DNA from: JAJXWB01 sp965246795
GTDB lineage: Bacteria; Pseudomonadota; Alphaproteobacteria; Rhizobiales; Beijerinckiaceae
DNA length: 64,000 nucleotides
Direction: 5' to 3'
Assembly (NCBI GenBank): GCA_965246795.1
Contig: CBDFFN010000010.1
Location: 124,001 to 188,000 of the forward strand
The position numbers and the translations under genes are program-made. The notes beneath the pieces were generated by a model. The model searched no databases, was not told the DNA's origin, and worked only from the letters and a program-made list of their open reading frames with translations. Shown in pieces: positions 43,781 to 52,122 of this stretch; within the stretch, counting starts at the first letter, position 1, and every line of letters starts with the position of its first letter.

Positions 43781-45221
43781 CCTCGCGAGCGGTGCGAGCG
43801 CCGGCGGTGGCATCGTGCACGTTGAACTTCTCGAAGCGCTCGCAAGGATCGTCGGCGCGAAGAACGTTCTGACCGACGTCGATGCGACCGCGACCTATCT
43901 CGTCGAGGAACGTGGACTCTATCGCGGTCGTGCGCGCGCGGTCGTGCGTCCGGGAAGCGCGCAGGAAGTCGCCGAAGTACTGAAACATTGCGATGCACAG
44001 CGCATCGCCGTTGTTCCGCAGGGCGGCAACACGGGGCTCGTCGGTGGGCAGGTACCTTCGAAATCCGGCGAGGAGATCGTACTATCGCTGAAGCGTCTCG
44101 ATCGCATCCGCGACGTCGATGCCGCCGCGAATGCGCTGACGATCGAGGCGGGTGCGACGCTGCTCGCGGCGCAAGAAGCCGCGACCGCAGCCGACCGGTT
44201 GTTCCCGCTGTCGCTCGCGTCGGAGGGCTCCGCCACGATCGGTGGCAATCTCGCGACCAATGCCGGCGGTACGGCCGCCATCGCCTACGGCACCGCACGC
44301 GATCTCGTCCTCGGCATCGAGGTCGCTCTGCCCGATGGCCGGCTTTTGTCCAATCTCGGCAAGTTGAAAAAGGACAATACCGGCTACGATCTGAAACATC
44401 TCTTCATGGGATCAGAAGGCACCCTCGGCATCATCACCGCGGCGGTGCTGAAATTGTTTCCGAAGCCGCGCGCGACAGCAACAACCTTCATTGGGCTGTC
44501 GTCGCCGCAAGCTGCGCTCGATCTGCTGCTTCTCGCGCAGAGCCGCGTCGGCGCTGATCTCAAGACATTCGAATTGATCCCGCGCATCGGTATCGACTTC
44601 GTTCTGCGCCACGGTGCGGATGTGCGTGATCCGCTAAGTGCGAAACACGCGTGGTATGTGCTGCTCGAACTCACGTCGCAGACGGAAGGCACGCTCGATA
44701 CCGTGCTCGAGGCTTTGCTCGAAGCGGGAATGGAGCGGGAATGGATCGAGGACGCCGCGATCGCGGCCTCCGGCGATCAGGCAAAGATGTTCTGGCGTCT
44801 GCGTGAGCTGATGTCGGAAGTGCAGAAGCATGAAGGCGGGTCGATAAAACACGACGTCTCCGTGCCGATCGGCGCGGTGCCAAGATTTCTTGCCGATGTC
44901 GAAGCGGACGTCGAACGCGCCATGCCCGGCGCTCGCCCGGTGCTTTTCGGGCATCTCGGCGACGGCAACATTCACGCGAATATTTCGCAGCCGGTTGGCA
45001 TGGACAAACAGGCCTATCTCGACCGCTGGAACGAAGTGAATGCGATCGTGCATGGTCTCGTCGCGCGCTGCGGCGGATCGATCTCGGCGGAGCACGGCAT
45101 CGGCGTGATGAAGCGCGGCCTGCTGCCCGGCGTGAAGGATCCCGTGGCGCTTGCCGTGATGCGGCAGATCAAGGGCGTGCTCGATCCGCACAACATACTT
45201 AATCCGGGCAAGGTGCTCTGA
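43773..45221 (+). CDS. FAD-linked oxidase (GlcD / D-2-hydroxyglutarate dehydrogenase-like)
   Basis: 482 residues, GTG start within the aldolase gene end. A VAO-type FAD domain with PQGGNTGLVGG and GSATIGGNLATNAGG is followed by a C-terminal cap domain holding GHLGDGNIHANI and SAEHGIGVMK. It oxidises a D-2-hydroxy acid and passes electrons to quinone or ETF. With the aldolase and the enoyl-CoA hydratase it forms a catabolic cluster; exact substrate unknown. Confidence 0.92.
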   Translation: MADLASGASAGGGIVHVELLEALARIVGAKNVLTDVDATATYLVEERGLYRGRARAVVRPGSAQEVAEVLKHCDAQRIAVVPQGGNTGLVGGQVPSKSGEEIVLSLKRLDRIRDVDAAANALTIEAGATLLAAQEAATAADRLFPLSLASEGSATIGGNLATNAGGTAAIAYGTARDLVLGIEVALPDGRLLSNLGKLKKDNTGYDLKHLFMGSEGTLGIITAAVLKLFPKPRATATTFIGLSSPQAALDLLLLAQSRVGADLKTFELIPRIGIDFVLRHGADVRDPLSAKHAWYVLLELTSQTEGTLDTVLEALLEAGMEREWIEDAAIAASGDQAKMFWRLRELMSEVQKHEGGSIKHDVSVPIGAVPRFLADVEADVERAMPGARPVLFGHLGDGNIHANISQPVGMDKQAYLDRWNEVNAIVHGLVARCGGSISAEHGIGVMKRGLLPGVKDPVALAVMRQIKGVLDPHNILNPGKVL

Positions 45222-45246
45222 AGCACCACTCACACGGGAGGTTTCG

Positions 45247-46065
45247 ATGAAAGACCGCGTCTCGATCAACATCGTCGATGGCGTCGCCGACGTCAAAATG
45301 ATCCGTGCAGATAAGATGAATGCGCTCGACGAGGCGATGTTCGAAGGGCTCATCGAGGCCGGCGATAAGCTGCGCGGCGACAAGAGCGTGCGCGCCATCG
45401 TTTTGTCGGGCGAAGGTCGCGCATTCTGTGCCGGGCTCGACATGGGCCGGTTCGAGGCGATGAAGGAAAAAGGCGAGGCGATCGCCGGCACGCGCGATTT
45501 GCGGCCGCGCACGCATGGACAAGAAAAGCCGGTCGCGAACAAGCCGCAATGGGCGGCGTGGCAATGGCGCGAAATGCCGGTGCCTGTCATCGCAGCCGTG
45601 CATGGCGTCGCGCTTGGTGGCGGCTTTCAGATCGCGCTCGGCGCGGACATGCGTTACGCCGCGCCGGACACGCGCTTTTCCGTCATGGAACTAAAATGGG
45701 GCCTCGTGCCGGACGTCGCGGGCACGCAGCTCATGCGCCATCTCGCGCGCGAAGATGTCGTACGTGAGCTGACCTATACCGCACGCGTGTTCGATGCGAC
45801 GGAAGCGGAGGAGTTCGGCTTCGTGACGCGCATCTGCGATAGACCGTACTATGCTGCGATGGAAACGGCGCGCGAGATCGCGGCGAAGAACCCGCATGCG
45901 ATCCGCGCCGCGAAGCGCCTGCTGAACGAGGCCGTGCTGGTCGATCCCGTTGCAGGCCTTCAGGCCGAGTCGGACGAGCAGGTAAAACTCATCGGCAGCA
46001 AAAATCAGATCGAGGCGGTGGCGGCGAATCTCGCCAAGCGCGTGCCGGCGTTCGTCGATCCGTGA
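45247..46065 (+). CDS. Enoyl-CoA hydratase/isomerase (crotonase family)
   Basis: 272 residues. Oxyanion-hole motifs are GRAFCAGLDMG and VALGGGFQIALGAD; the second active-site region is ELKWGLVPD, where an acidic residue is present only as the final Asp, so hydratase and isomerase functions are both open. An ATG 25 nt after the FAD-oxidase stop with CGGGAGG upstream marks the start. Likely beta-oxidation-like step in the same cluster. Confidence 0.9.
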   Translation: MKDRVSINIVDGVADVKMIRADKMNALDEAMFEGLIEAGDKLRGDKSVRAIVLSGEGRAFCAGLDMGRFEAMKEKGEAIAGTRDLRPRTHGQEKPVANKPQWAAWQWREMPVPVIAAVHGVALGGGFQIALGADMRYAAPDTRFSVMELKWGLVPDVAGTQLMRHLAREDVVRELTYTARVFDATEAEEFGFVTRICDRPYYAAMETAREIAAKNPHAIRAAKRLLNEAVLVDPVAGLQAESDEQVKLIGSKNQIEAVAANLAKRVPAFVDP

Positions 46066-46084
46066 CGTAGTCCACAGAATGCGA

Positions 46085-46112
46085 GGGAGCCGGAGCTTTC
46101 GCCCCGGCTCCC
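46085..46112. terminator. Candidate terminator hairpin after the crotonase gene
   Basis: Perfect 9-bp stem GGGAGCCGG/CCGGCTCCC with a 10-nt loop, 19 nt after the stop codon. No poly-T follows. It lies between convergent genes. Confidence 0.55.
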
Positions 46113-46189
46113 GAGACCCCCTCCGTCAGGAGAGGGTGCACACACGCGTCGCCGGACTCACTCAGGTTCGCGTAAGTGTCTCTGTATTT

Positions 46190-46450
46190 TCAGTGTCGCA
46201 CCGCCAGCGAAAACTCGCCGCCGCGCACGCGCTCCAGCAGGCGGCCGGCGAAGTCGACGACCGCGTCTTCGCCGTAGCGCGCGACAAGTTCTTCGAAGCC
46301 GACCGCGATGGCCGCTTCCGCAAAGGCGCGCGTGTCGATGCCGGCAAGAATCGACTCGGCAAACGCCTCGTGCACGAAGCCCGCGGCCGTGCGCTGCTCG
46401 TCGAGATTCGCCGTTCCATCCAGCCGGTCGGGCCGTTCGGTCAAAAACAT
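46190..46450 (-). CDS. Small conserved hypothetical protein
   Basis: 86 residues, acidic and helical, without signal peptide or membrane segment. It contains DEQRTAAGFVHEAFAESILAGI and RYGEDAVVDFAGRLLERV. It resembles an Arc-free, short helical alphaproteobacterial protein, but I cannot name a domain. Coding bias supports it over the overlapping plus-strand frame. Function unknown. Confidence 0.6.
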   Translation of the reverse strand: MFLTERPDRLDGTANLDEQRTAAGFVHEAFAESILAGIDTRAFAEAAIAVGFEELVARYGEDAVVDFAGRLLERVRGGEFSLAVRH

Positions 46451-46522
46451 GAGCTCACCTTAACCGTGCGCGGCGGGGGCTGCGACGACGGTTTAAACGC
46501 AAGGTTAATGCGCGAACGCATC

Positions 46523-46577
46523 AGGTGGCGCGAATCCTTTTCGACCGCGTTGTTCACGCGGTCGGGAGGCGCGCGCT
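46523..46577. repeat. Module B of the GAGCATG-type element, solitary
   Basis: Matches module B of copies 1 and 2 (TGGCGCGAATCCTTTTCGAC, then CGACCGCGT/ACGCGGTCG). It ends directly at the stop codon of the TIGR02301 gene, encoded on the opposite strand. Confidence 0.8.
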
Positions 46578-47018
46578 TCACGTGCCGCCGAAGCGGCTCG
46601 AGAGTTCCCGCGCGAGGCGCCCTGCCTCGTTCATTGAGCGCTCGACCACGGTGCGCGAGACCGGCGTGCAGGTGCGGTGGAGCAATTCGTATTCGCGCCA
46701 GCCGCGATTGAAGTAGCCTGCAATGCGCTCGCGCCGCGGACCCGTCGCGGCCTCGGCATCGAGCAATGCGCTCATCCGTGCGCGGAACTCGCCGCCGTCG
46801 GCAAAACCGCAGAGATCGCGGAGATAGCTGAGCGCGCCCAAAAGTTCGGCGAGCCGCTGCAGCGGGACTTCGTAGGGCGGTGCACCACTGTCGAGTTGGG
46901 TCGGTGGCGCGGGACCTTGCGCTTCGGGTTTCGGCTTCGGTGTCTGCGCATACGCTGGCATGGCGAGCGACGCACACAGCATTGCGGCGATCGCGATGCG
47001 GCGACAGCCCCTGCTCAT
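46578..47018 (-). CDS. TIGR02301 family exported protein
   Basis: 146 residues with a signal peptide (about 1-24, cleaved at AYA-QT), a Pro/Lys-rich linker, and a helical domain from about residue 48 with LGALSYLRDLCGFADG and RTCTPVSRTVVERSMNEAG. Two Cys may pair in the periplasm. This is a rhizobial family without known function, usually next to a NUDIX gene as here (4-nt overlap). Confidence 0.85.
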   Translation of the reverse strand: MSRGCRRIAIAAMLCASLAMPAYAQTPKPKPEAQGPAPPTQLDSGAPPYEVPLQRLAELLGALSYLRDLCGFADGGEFRARMSALLDAEAATGPRRERIAGYFNRGWREYELLHRTCTPVSRTVVERSMNEAGRLARELSSRFGGT

Positions 47019-47476
47019 TCTGCACCGATCAGTTTCGCGGCGCGCGCAAGCACGTCGGGCAGCGCCGGTGTCGTCGCGATCTCAGCGACCTCGTGCGGCG
47101 CGATCCAGCGCACCTCGCCGGCCTCCGGGCCGGTCTGCGGTTCGCCGGCGACCCATTCGCCGACGAAGGTCGCCAGCACGAAATGCCGCTCGACGCGTCC
47201 TTCCGCATCGCGGTCGATGCGCTCGATGTGCCGGTTGAACGCAAGGACACGCGCCGTGACGCCGACCTCCTCCATCAGTTCCCGCAGGGCCGCCTCTTCC
47301 AGCGTCTCGCCGGTTTCGACGAGACCGCCCGGCAATGACCATACGCCGGCGCCCGGCGGCTTGGTACGGGTCGCGATCAGGACCTTGCCGTCGCGAAACA
47401 CCGCGATCGACGCGGCGAGCAGCGGCGTCGCGGGGTAGCGTCGCGGATCGACGGGTGTGGGGTCCCCAGAGCTCAT
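47015..47476 (-). CDS. NUDIX hydrolase
   Basis: 153 residues from the ATG at 47476. The Nudix box GGLVETGETLEEAALRELMEEVG fits Gx5Ex7REUxEExGU, with glycine at about residue 60. It hydrolyses a nucleoside diphosphate linked to another group; the sequence suggests an ADP-ribose- or NADH-type substrate, but this is not certain. Coupled to the TIGR02301 gene by ATGA overlap; divergent from the small envelope genes. Confidence 0.9.
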   Translation of the reverse strand: MSSGDPTPVDPRRYPATPLLAASIAVFRDGKVLIATRTKPPGAGVWSLPGGLVETGETLEEAALRELMEEVGVTARVLAFNRHIERIDRDAEGRVERHFVLATFVGEWVAGEPQTGPEAGEVRWIAPHEVAEIATTPALPDVLARAAKLIGAE

Positions 47477-47581
47477 CGCCCCTGCCGATGCACGGCAATG
47501 GCCCCAATGGCAATGCACCCCAAGCTCGGACGGAACAATAGGTTCGCGCTGGCGTTCCGAACGCAACTAGGAGATGGCTTG

Positions 47582-47953
47582 ATGAGCGACGTTGCAGCAC
47601 GGTTGAAGGACAACATCGCAGCATCGGCGACCGAGACATTCGCCGGCGCGGTCGAGGGTCTCACGCGCGGTGTCGAAGCCCAGAAGTCTGCAGGTGCAAC
47701 GGCCATTGCTGGCTTCGCCCGATCGGTCCGTTCGTCCGCAGACGAACTCGCGGAACAATCGCCGCAGATGGCGCGTGTGGTGCGTGCGTCAGCGGAAACC
47801 GTCGAGCGTTTTTCCAGCGATCTGCAGTCGAAGAGCATCGACGATCTGCTCGAGGCGGCTACGAGCTTCGCGCGCAAGCGTCCCTTCGTGTTTGTAGGCC
47901 TCGGTGTCCTTGCCGGCCTTGTGCTGGCGCGCGCTTTCGACGACCGGCGCTGA
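47582..47953 (+). CDS. Small membrane-anchored helical protein, YqjD/ElaB-like
   Basis: 123 residues from the ATG at 47582 with TAGGAG upstream. A long amphipathic, charge-patterned helical region (about 1-95) is followed by a C-terminal transmembrane helix (PFVFVGLGVLAGLVLARAF). This layout resembles tail-anchored YqjD/DUF883 proteins, which can associate with ribosomes in E. coli. First of three small envelope genes, probably one operon with YqjE-like and DUF3618-like partners. Confidence 0.7.
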   Translation: MSDVAARLKDNIAASATETFAGAVEGLTRGVEAQKSAGATAIAGFARSVRSSADELAEQSPQMARVVRASAETVERFSSDLQSKSIDDLLEAATSFARKRPFVFVGLGVLAGLVLARAFDDRR

Positions 47954-47962
47954 GGTTTCGTC

Positions 47963-48343
47963 GTGACGCACGTGTCCGGGTCCGTCACCGAGCTTCTGGC
48001 GCGCACCCTGCGCCAGACGGGCGCTATGACATCGGACCTTCTGCAACTTGCGAGTGCGGAAGTTGGCGAGGGTCTCGGCAATCTCGTCAAAGGGCTCGGC
48101 GTGCTCGTTGCCGGGCTCATGGTGATCCTGATCGGCCTGCTGTTTCTGCTGCATGGCGCGGTGGCGTGGCTCGTTCTGTACGGATGGTCGGAAGCCGCGT
48201 CCTACGGAATGGTCGGCGGCGGCGCCTTCGTTCTCGCGTTGCTGCTGATGCTTAGCGGCGCGCTGATCCTTCGCAACGCATCGCCGATCCCGCGGCGCGC
48301 GTTGAGCGAAGTGCAATCGCTTCTGAACCCGCGAGTCGACTGA
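47963..48343 (+). CDS. Phage holin-like / YqjE family membrane protein (DUF1469)
   Basis: 126 residues, GTG start. An amphipathic N-terminal helix leads to two transmembrane helices (about 45-75 and 80-108). The ELLARTLRQTG and LASAEVGEGL motifs are typical of the Phage_holin_3_6/YqjE family, which is chromosomal, not phage-borne. Nine nt separate it from the previous gene and 1 nt from the next. Confidence 0.8.
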   Translation: MTHVSGSVTELLARTLRQTGAMTSDLLQLASAEVGEGLGNLVKGLGVLVAGLMVILIGLLFLLHGAVAWLVLYGWSEAASYGMVGGGAFVLALLLMLSGALILRNASPIPRRALSEVQSLLNPRVD

Positions 48344-48344
48344 C

Positions 48345-48908
48345 ATGTCCGCGTCCAGCATCCTTCAGGCAAAGGTCGCCGCAGATCGTCGCGAATTGCA
48401 GGCGGCCTTGACGGAGGTGCGCGAGCGCCTCTCGCCCACCGGGCTGACGCATGAGATCGGTGCGAGCCTTTCGTCTCGCATGTCCGAAGCAGGCCAGACG
48501 ATGGGCGAAAAGGCGTCGTCGCCGACCGGCCTCATTGGGCTCAGCACCATGGCCTTCGCGACAGCTTTCGCCTTCGGCGGCGGAATGAAGCGCACGCCCG
48601 CTGATGCAGCGCCGCGATTGCCTGCCGTCTCAGACGCGCCGGTGGCGAAAATCCCGACGCGCGACACGATGGCGATGCTGCTGCAGCTTTCCGCAGCGGT
48701 GGCCGCCGGAGCGGTCGTCAGTCGCTACCTGCCGGTCACGCAAGTCGAACGCGACTTGCTCTCCGTGGTCGGACCGGAACTCAAAGGCGCGCTGCAGCGG
48801 CAGATCGAGGAGCAGGCGCAGCGGCTGGTTGCGCCGCGCTCTGATCGGTTTGGCCTGATTAATCTTCTCTCGCTTGGTGGCGCGCTGCTACTGAGCCGCA
48901 AGCGGTAA
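48345..48908 (+). CDS. DUF3618-like membrane protein
   Basis: 187 residues. An N-terminal helical segment (ASSILQAKVAADRRELQAALTEVRERLSPT) resembles DUF3618. One or two weak hydrophobic segments lie at about 60-78 and 110-128, and a short C-terminal helix at about 170-185. It is the third gene of a trio with YqjD-like and YqjE-like proteins, which in E. coli is an envelope-associated, stress-induced group. Assignment is tentative. Confidence 0.6.
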   Translation: MSASSILQAKVAADRRELQAALTEVRERLSPTGLTHEIGASLSSRMSEAGQTMGEKASSPTGLIGLSTMAFATAFAFGGGMKRTPADAAPRLPAVSDAPVAKIPTRDTMAMLLQLSAAVAAGAVVSRYLPVTQVERDLLSVVGPELKGALQRQIEEQAQRLVAPRSDRFGLINLLSLGGALLLSRKR

Positions 48909-48946
48909 ACGCTGTACCGGCGCAGCCAAACGCGCGATACCGCGAC

Positions 48947-50533
48947 ATGGCCAGCCCGAAAATCTCCGTGGCGCCTCCCGCTGGCGTCGCAGCCGGGACG
49001 AATGCGCCCGAAGTCACTGTCAGCGAACTCTCGCAAGCGCTCAAGCGCACGGTCGAGGACCGTTTCGGCTTTGTGCGCGTGCGTGGCGAAATCTCGAATT
49101 TTCGCGGCGTGCACGCCTCCGGCCATGCCTATTTCTCTTTGAAAGATGCGTCGGCGCGGCTCGACGCCGTCATCTGGAAGACATCATTCCAGAAGTTGAA
49201 GACGAAGCCCGAGGAAGGGCTCGAAGTCGTCGCCACCGGGCGCATCACGACTTTCCCCGGAAAGTCCGCCTACCAGATCGTCATCGAGACGATCGAGCCG
49301 GCCGGCGCCGGCGCGCTGATGGCGCTGCTCGAAGAGCGTCGCAAAAAGTTCGTTGCCGAGGGCCTCTTCGCGCCCGAACGCAAAAAGCCGCTGCCTTTTC
49401 TGCCCGAAATTATCGGTATCGTGACGTCGCCGACAGGCGCTGTCATTCGCGACATCCTGCATCGGCTGCGCGACCGTTTTCCGCGCCGCGTGATCCTTTG
49501 GCCCGTGCGCGTGCAAGGCGAAACGGCAGCCGACGAGATTTCGGCCGCGATCGCGGGTTTCGATGCGCTGAAAGAAGGCGGGAATATACCGCGCCCCGAT
49601 GTCCTGATCGTTGCGCGCGGCGGCGGTTCACTCGAAGACCTCTGGTGCTTCAACGAAGAAAGCGTCGTGCGCGCCGTCGCGGCCTGCCGCATTCCGCTGA
49701 TCTCCGCGGTCGGGCACGAGACCGACACAACGCTGATCGACTTTGCCGCCGATCTGCGCGCGCCGACGCCAACCGCAGCGGCAGAAAAATGCGTGCCGGT
49801 GCGCGCCGATCTTCTCACTTTGAACGCCGATCTCGCAAGCCGCCGGCGCGGGGCTGAACGGCGTTTCCTCGATCGCGCGAGCAGCGACCTTCGCGCGCTT
49901 TCCCGCGCGTTGCCGACGCGCGAGCGCGTGCTCGCCATTCCGCAGCAGCGCGCGGATCGCGCGGGCGAGCGGCTCAAAGCGCTTGCCGAGCGTGGGTTGA
50001 CGGCGCGCCGCGCAAAACTTGCGGCGCTGGCGCATGGGCTATCCGAACACACGCCGGTTGCGGAGGTGCGGTTCGCGCGCAGGCGTTTCGATGCTGCGGA
50101 CGAAAAGCTTTCGCGCGCGATGATCGCGCTGATCCAGCATCGTCGCGACAACGTTTCGGCCGCCGCGCAACGCAAGTTTCGTACGCGTGAAACGTTGCGT
50201 ACGCGCATAACCTCGGCGATTGCGTCGATCGAGACGCTACAGATGCGCGCTACGCGCGCGTTGCGCACGGGCGTAAACGTACGAGACGCCGCCCTCGAAC
50301 AGCGCTGGAAGCTCGTCGAGTCGCTCGGTTACAAGAACGTCCTCGAACGTGGCTTTGCGCTCGTGCGCGCCGGCAAGGACGGTTTGCCGGTGAAACGCGC
50401 GAGCGATGTCGCGCCCGGCAAGGCAATGACGATCCAGTTCGCGGATGCGGCCGTCGATGCGCATGCGGATGGTCCGCCGCGACCCTTCAAACGCACCAAG
50501 CCACCGCCCCAAGGACAGGGCTCGCTGTTTTAG
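48947..50533 (+). CDS. xseA: Exodeoxyribonuclease VII large subunit
   Basis: 528 residues. An N-terminal OB-fold (about 25-125, VTVSELSQALKRTVEDRFGFVRVRGEI) is followed by the catalytic domain with GIVTSPTGAVIRDILHRL, ARGGGSLEDLWCFNEE and GHETDTTLIDFAADLRAPTPTAAAE, then a long coiled coil. With XseB it degrades single-stranded DNA in mismatch repair. xseB is not here. A DUF2093 gene follows after 24 nt. Confidence 0.96.
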   Translation: MASPKISVAPPAGVAAGTNAPEVTVSELSQALKRTVEDRFGFVRVRGEISNFRGVHASGHAYFSLKDASARLDAVIWKTSFQKLKTKPEEGLEVVATGRITTFPGKSAYQIVIETIEPAGAGALMALLEERRKKFVAEGLFAPERKKPLPFLPEIIGIVTSPTGAVIRDILHRLRDRFPRRVILWPVRVQGETAADEISAAIAGFDALKEGGNIPRPDVLIVARGGGSLEDLWCFNEESVVRAVAACRIPLISAVGHETDTTLIDFAADLRAPTPTAAAEKCVPVRADLLTLNADLASRRRGAERRFLDRASSDLRALSRALPTRERVLAIPQQRADRAGERLKALAERGLTARRAKLAALAHGLSEHTPVAEVRFARRRFDAADEKLSRAMIALIQHRRDNVSAAAQRKFRTRETLRTRITSAIASIETLQMRATRALRTGVNVRDAALEQRWKLVESLGYKNVLERGFALVRAGKDGLPVKRASDVAPGKAMTIQFADAAVDAHADGPPRPFKRTKPPPQGQGSLF

Positions 50534-50557
50534 CGCCGGCGGTTTATTGAGGACGCC

Positions 50558-50776
50558 ATGAACCGTTACGAGCGCAAGCCGCAGCCCGCCGCGGAGGCCG
50601 ATGTCGAATACCTCGACGGCGATTTTCGGGTCCGTCGCCCTGGCGCCTATGTGCGTTGTGCCGCGACCGGCGCACCGATCCCCCTCGAAGAACTGCGCTA
50701 CTGGAATGTCGATCGGCAGGAGGCCTATGCCAATCCGGCGGCGAAACTCGCGCGTATGAACGCTGGCCGAAGATGA
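50558..50776 (+). CDS. DUF2093 domain-containing protein
   Basis: 72 residues. FRVRRPGAYVRCAATGAPIPLEELRYWNVDRQEAY is the DUF2093 core. Adjacent to xseA in many rhizobia. Function unknown; probably cytosolic. Confidence 0.85.
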   Translation: MNRYERKPQPAAEADVEYLDGDFRVRRPGAYVRCAATGAPIPLEELRYWNVDRQEAYANPAAKLARMNAGRR

Positions 50777-50805
50777 GTGGGCTTTAGTCCAATCGCGCTG
50801 CGCGC

Positions 50806-52098
50806 TTACCCGACCGTCTCGATCGCCGAAATCTCGATACCGAAACCCGACAGGCCCACATAATTCATCGGCGTTGCGGAGCGCAGCCGAATCGAGCTGA
50901 CACCGAGATCCCGCAAAATCTGCGCGCCGAGGCCGACATCGAGCCAGGCGCGATTGCGCTGCATTTCGCTGTCGGGGACATCCTGCGTCGCGCTCTTTAC
51001 AGGCACGCCCGCAGCGCCATCGCGCAGATAGACAAGCACGCCGCGCCCCTCTTCCTTGAAGCGCTTCAACACTTTCTCGAGTGTATCGTTGGCGCCGAGC
51101 GCGTCGCCGAGAATGTCGGCGCGATGCAGGCGCGTCGGCACCTGCTTCCCGTCGCCGATATTGCCGAGAACGAAGGCGTAATGCTGCACCGTATCGAACG
51201 GCGTGACGTAACAATACATCGTCATCTCGCCGATGCGCGTCTTAACCGGCCGCGTCGCGATGCGCTCGACAAGCTTGTCGCGCGCCTGCCGATAAGCGAT
51301 GAGATCGGCGACGGAGATGCGTTTCAGCCGATGCTTCGCGGCAAAGGCGTGAATCTGCTTGCCGGCCATGACGGTGCCGTCGTCGTTGGCGAGTTCGCAA
51401 ATCACGCCGACAGGCGGCAGGCCCGCCAGCCGGCATAGGTCCACGGCCGCTTCCGTGTGACCGGAGCGCATTAGCACGCCGCCCTCCTTCGCGATCAACG
51501 GAAACACATGGCCCGGCCGCACGAAGTCGGTCGCGCCCATATTGCCGTTGGCAAGCGCACGCACGGTGTTGGAACGCTGCTCCGCGGAAATGCCGGTCGT
51601 GAGCCCATGCCGCACATCAACGGACACAGTGAAGGCGGTGCCGAGCGGCGCGTCGTTGGCGGCGACCATCGGCGCAAGGTGCAGGCGGCGCGCCGCGTCG
51701 ATGGTCAGCGGCGCGCAGACGATGCCGCAGCAGTGCCGGATGATGAAAGCCATCTTCTCCGGGCTTGCAGCGCTTGCCGCCATCACAAGATCGCCCTCGT
51801 TCTCGCGATCGTCGTCGTCGGTGACGACGACCATCTCGCCGGCGGCGATGGCCTCGATCGCCTCGGTCACGCTGCGGACATGATTGTCGCCGCCGATTGT
51901 GGGCCCCGAGGGCACCTCCGCGCCAAAATATTCGGCGACGGTTTTGACCTCGCGCTGCTTGAGATCGCGCCGGCCCTGGAGGAGCCGCGTGACCTGCGCC
52001 CGATCGAGGCCGAGCGCCGCTGCCAGCCCCGCCTGCGTCTTGCCGGGCTGCCGCAGGCCTTCCCGAATCCACGAGATAATGATTTCGTCCGATGACAT
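50806..52098 (-). CDS. HTH-RibB-RibX fusion (3,4-dihydroxy-2-butanone 4-phosphate synthase)
   Basis: 430 residues from the ATG at 52098. An XRE-type helix-turn-helix lies at about 18-60 (TQAGLAAALGLDRAQVTRLL). The DHBP synthase domain (about 75-275) keeps its active-site DDDRENEGDLV, TGISAEQRSNT and RPGHVFPL motifs, so RibB activity is likely. The C-terminal domain (292-430) is related to GTP cyclohydrolase II, but the zinc-cysteine region is replaced by LHRADILGDALG (324-335). That matches the RibX domain of the rhizobial RibBX proteins. The HTH addition is unusual for a biosynthetic enzyme. Confidence 0.9.
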   Translation of the reverse strand: MSSDEIIISWIREGLRQPGKTQAGLAAALGLDRAQVTRLLQGRRDLKQREVKTVAEYFGAEVPSGPTIGGDNHVRSVTEAIEAIAAGEMVVVTDDDDRENEGDLVMAASAASPEKMAFIIRHCCGIVCAPLTIDAARRLHLAPMVAANDAPLGTAFTVSVDVRHGLTTGISAEQRSNTVRALANGNMGATDFVRPGHVFPLIAKEGGVLMRSGHTEAAVDLCRLAGLPPVGVICELANDDGTVMAGKQIHAFAAKHRLKRISVADLIAYRQARDKLVERIATRPVKTRIGEMTMYCYVTPFDTVQHYAFVLGNIGDGKQVPTRLHRADILGDALGANDTLEKVLKRFKEEGRGVLVYLRDGAAGVPVKSATQDVPDSEMQRNRAWLDVGLGAQILRDLGVSSIRLRSATPMNYVGLSGFGIEISAIETVG

Positions 52099-52122
52099 CG
52101 CGCAGGGCTTTCCGCTTTCCCA

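Noticed and set aside
47963..48343. Prophage holin
   Set aside because: The family is chromosomal in proteobacteria (YqjE) and there are no phage genes nearby.
52099..52122. FMN riboswitch ahead of ribBX
   Set aside because: The space is far too short and no RFN-element sequence was seen.
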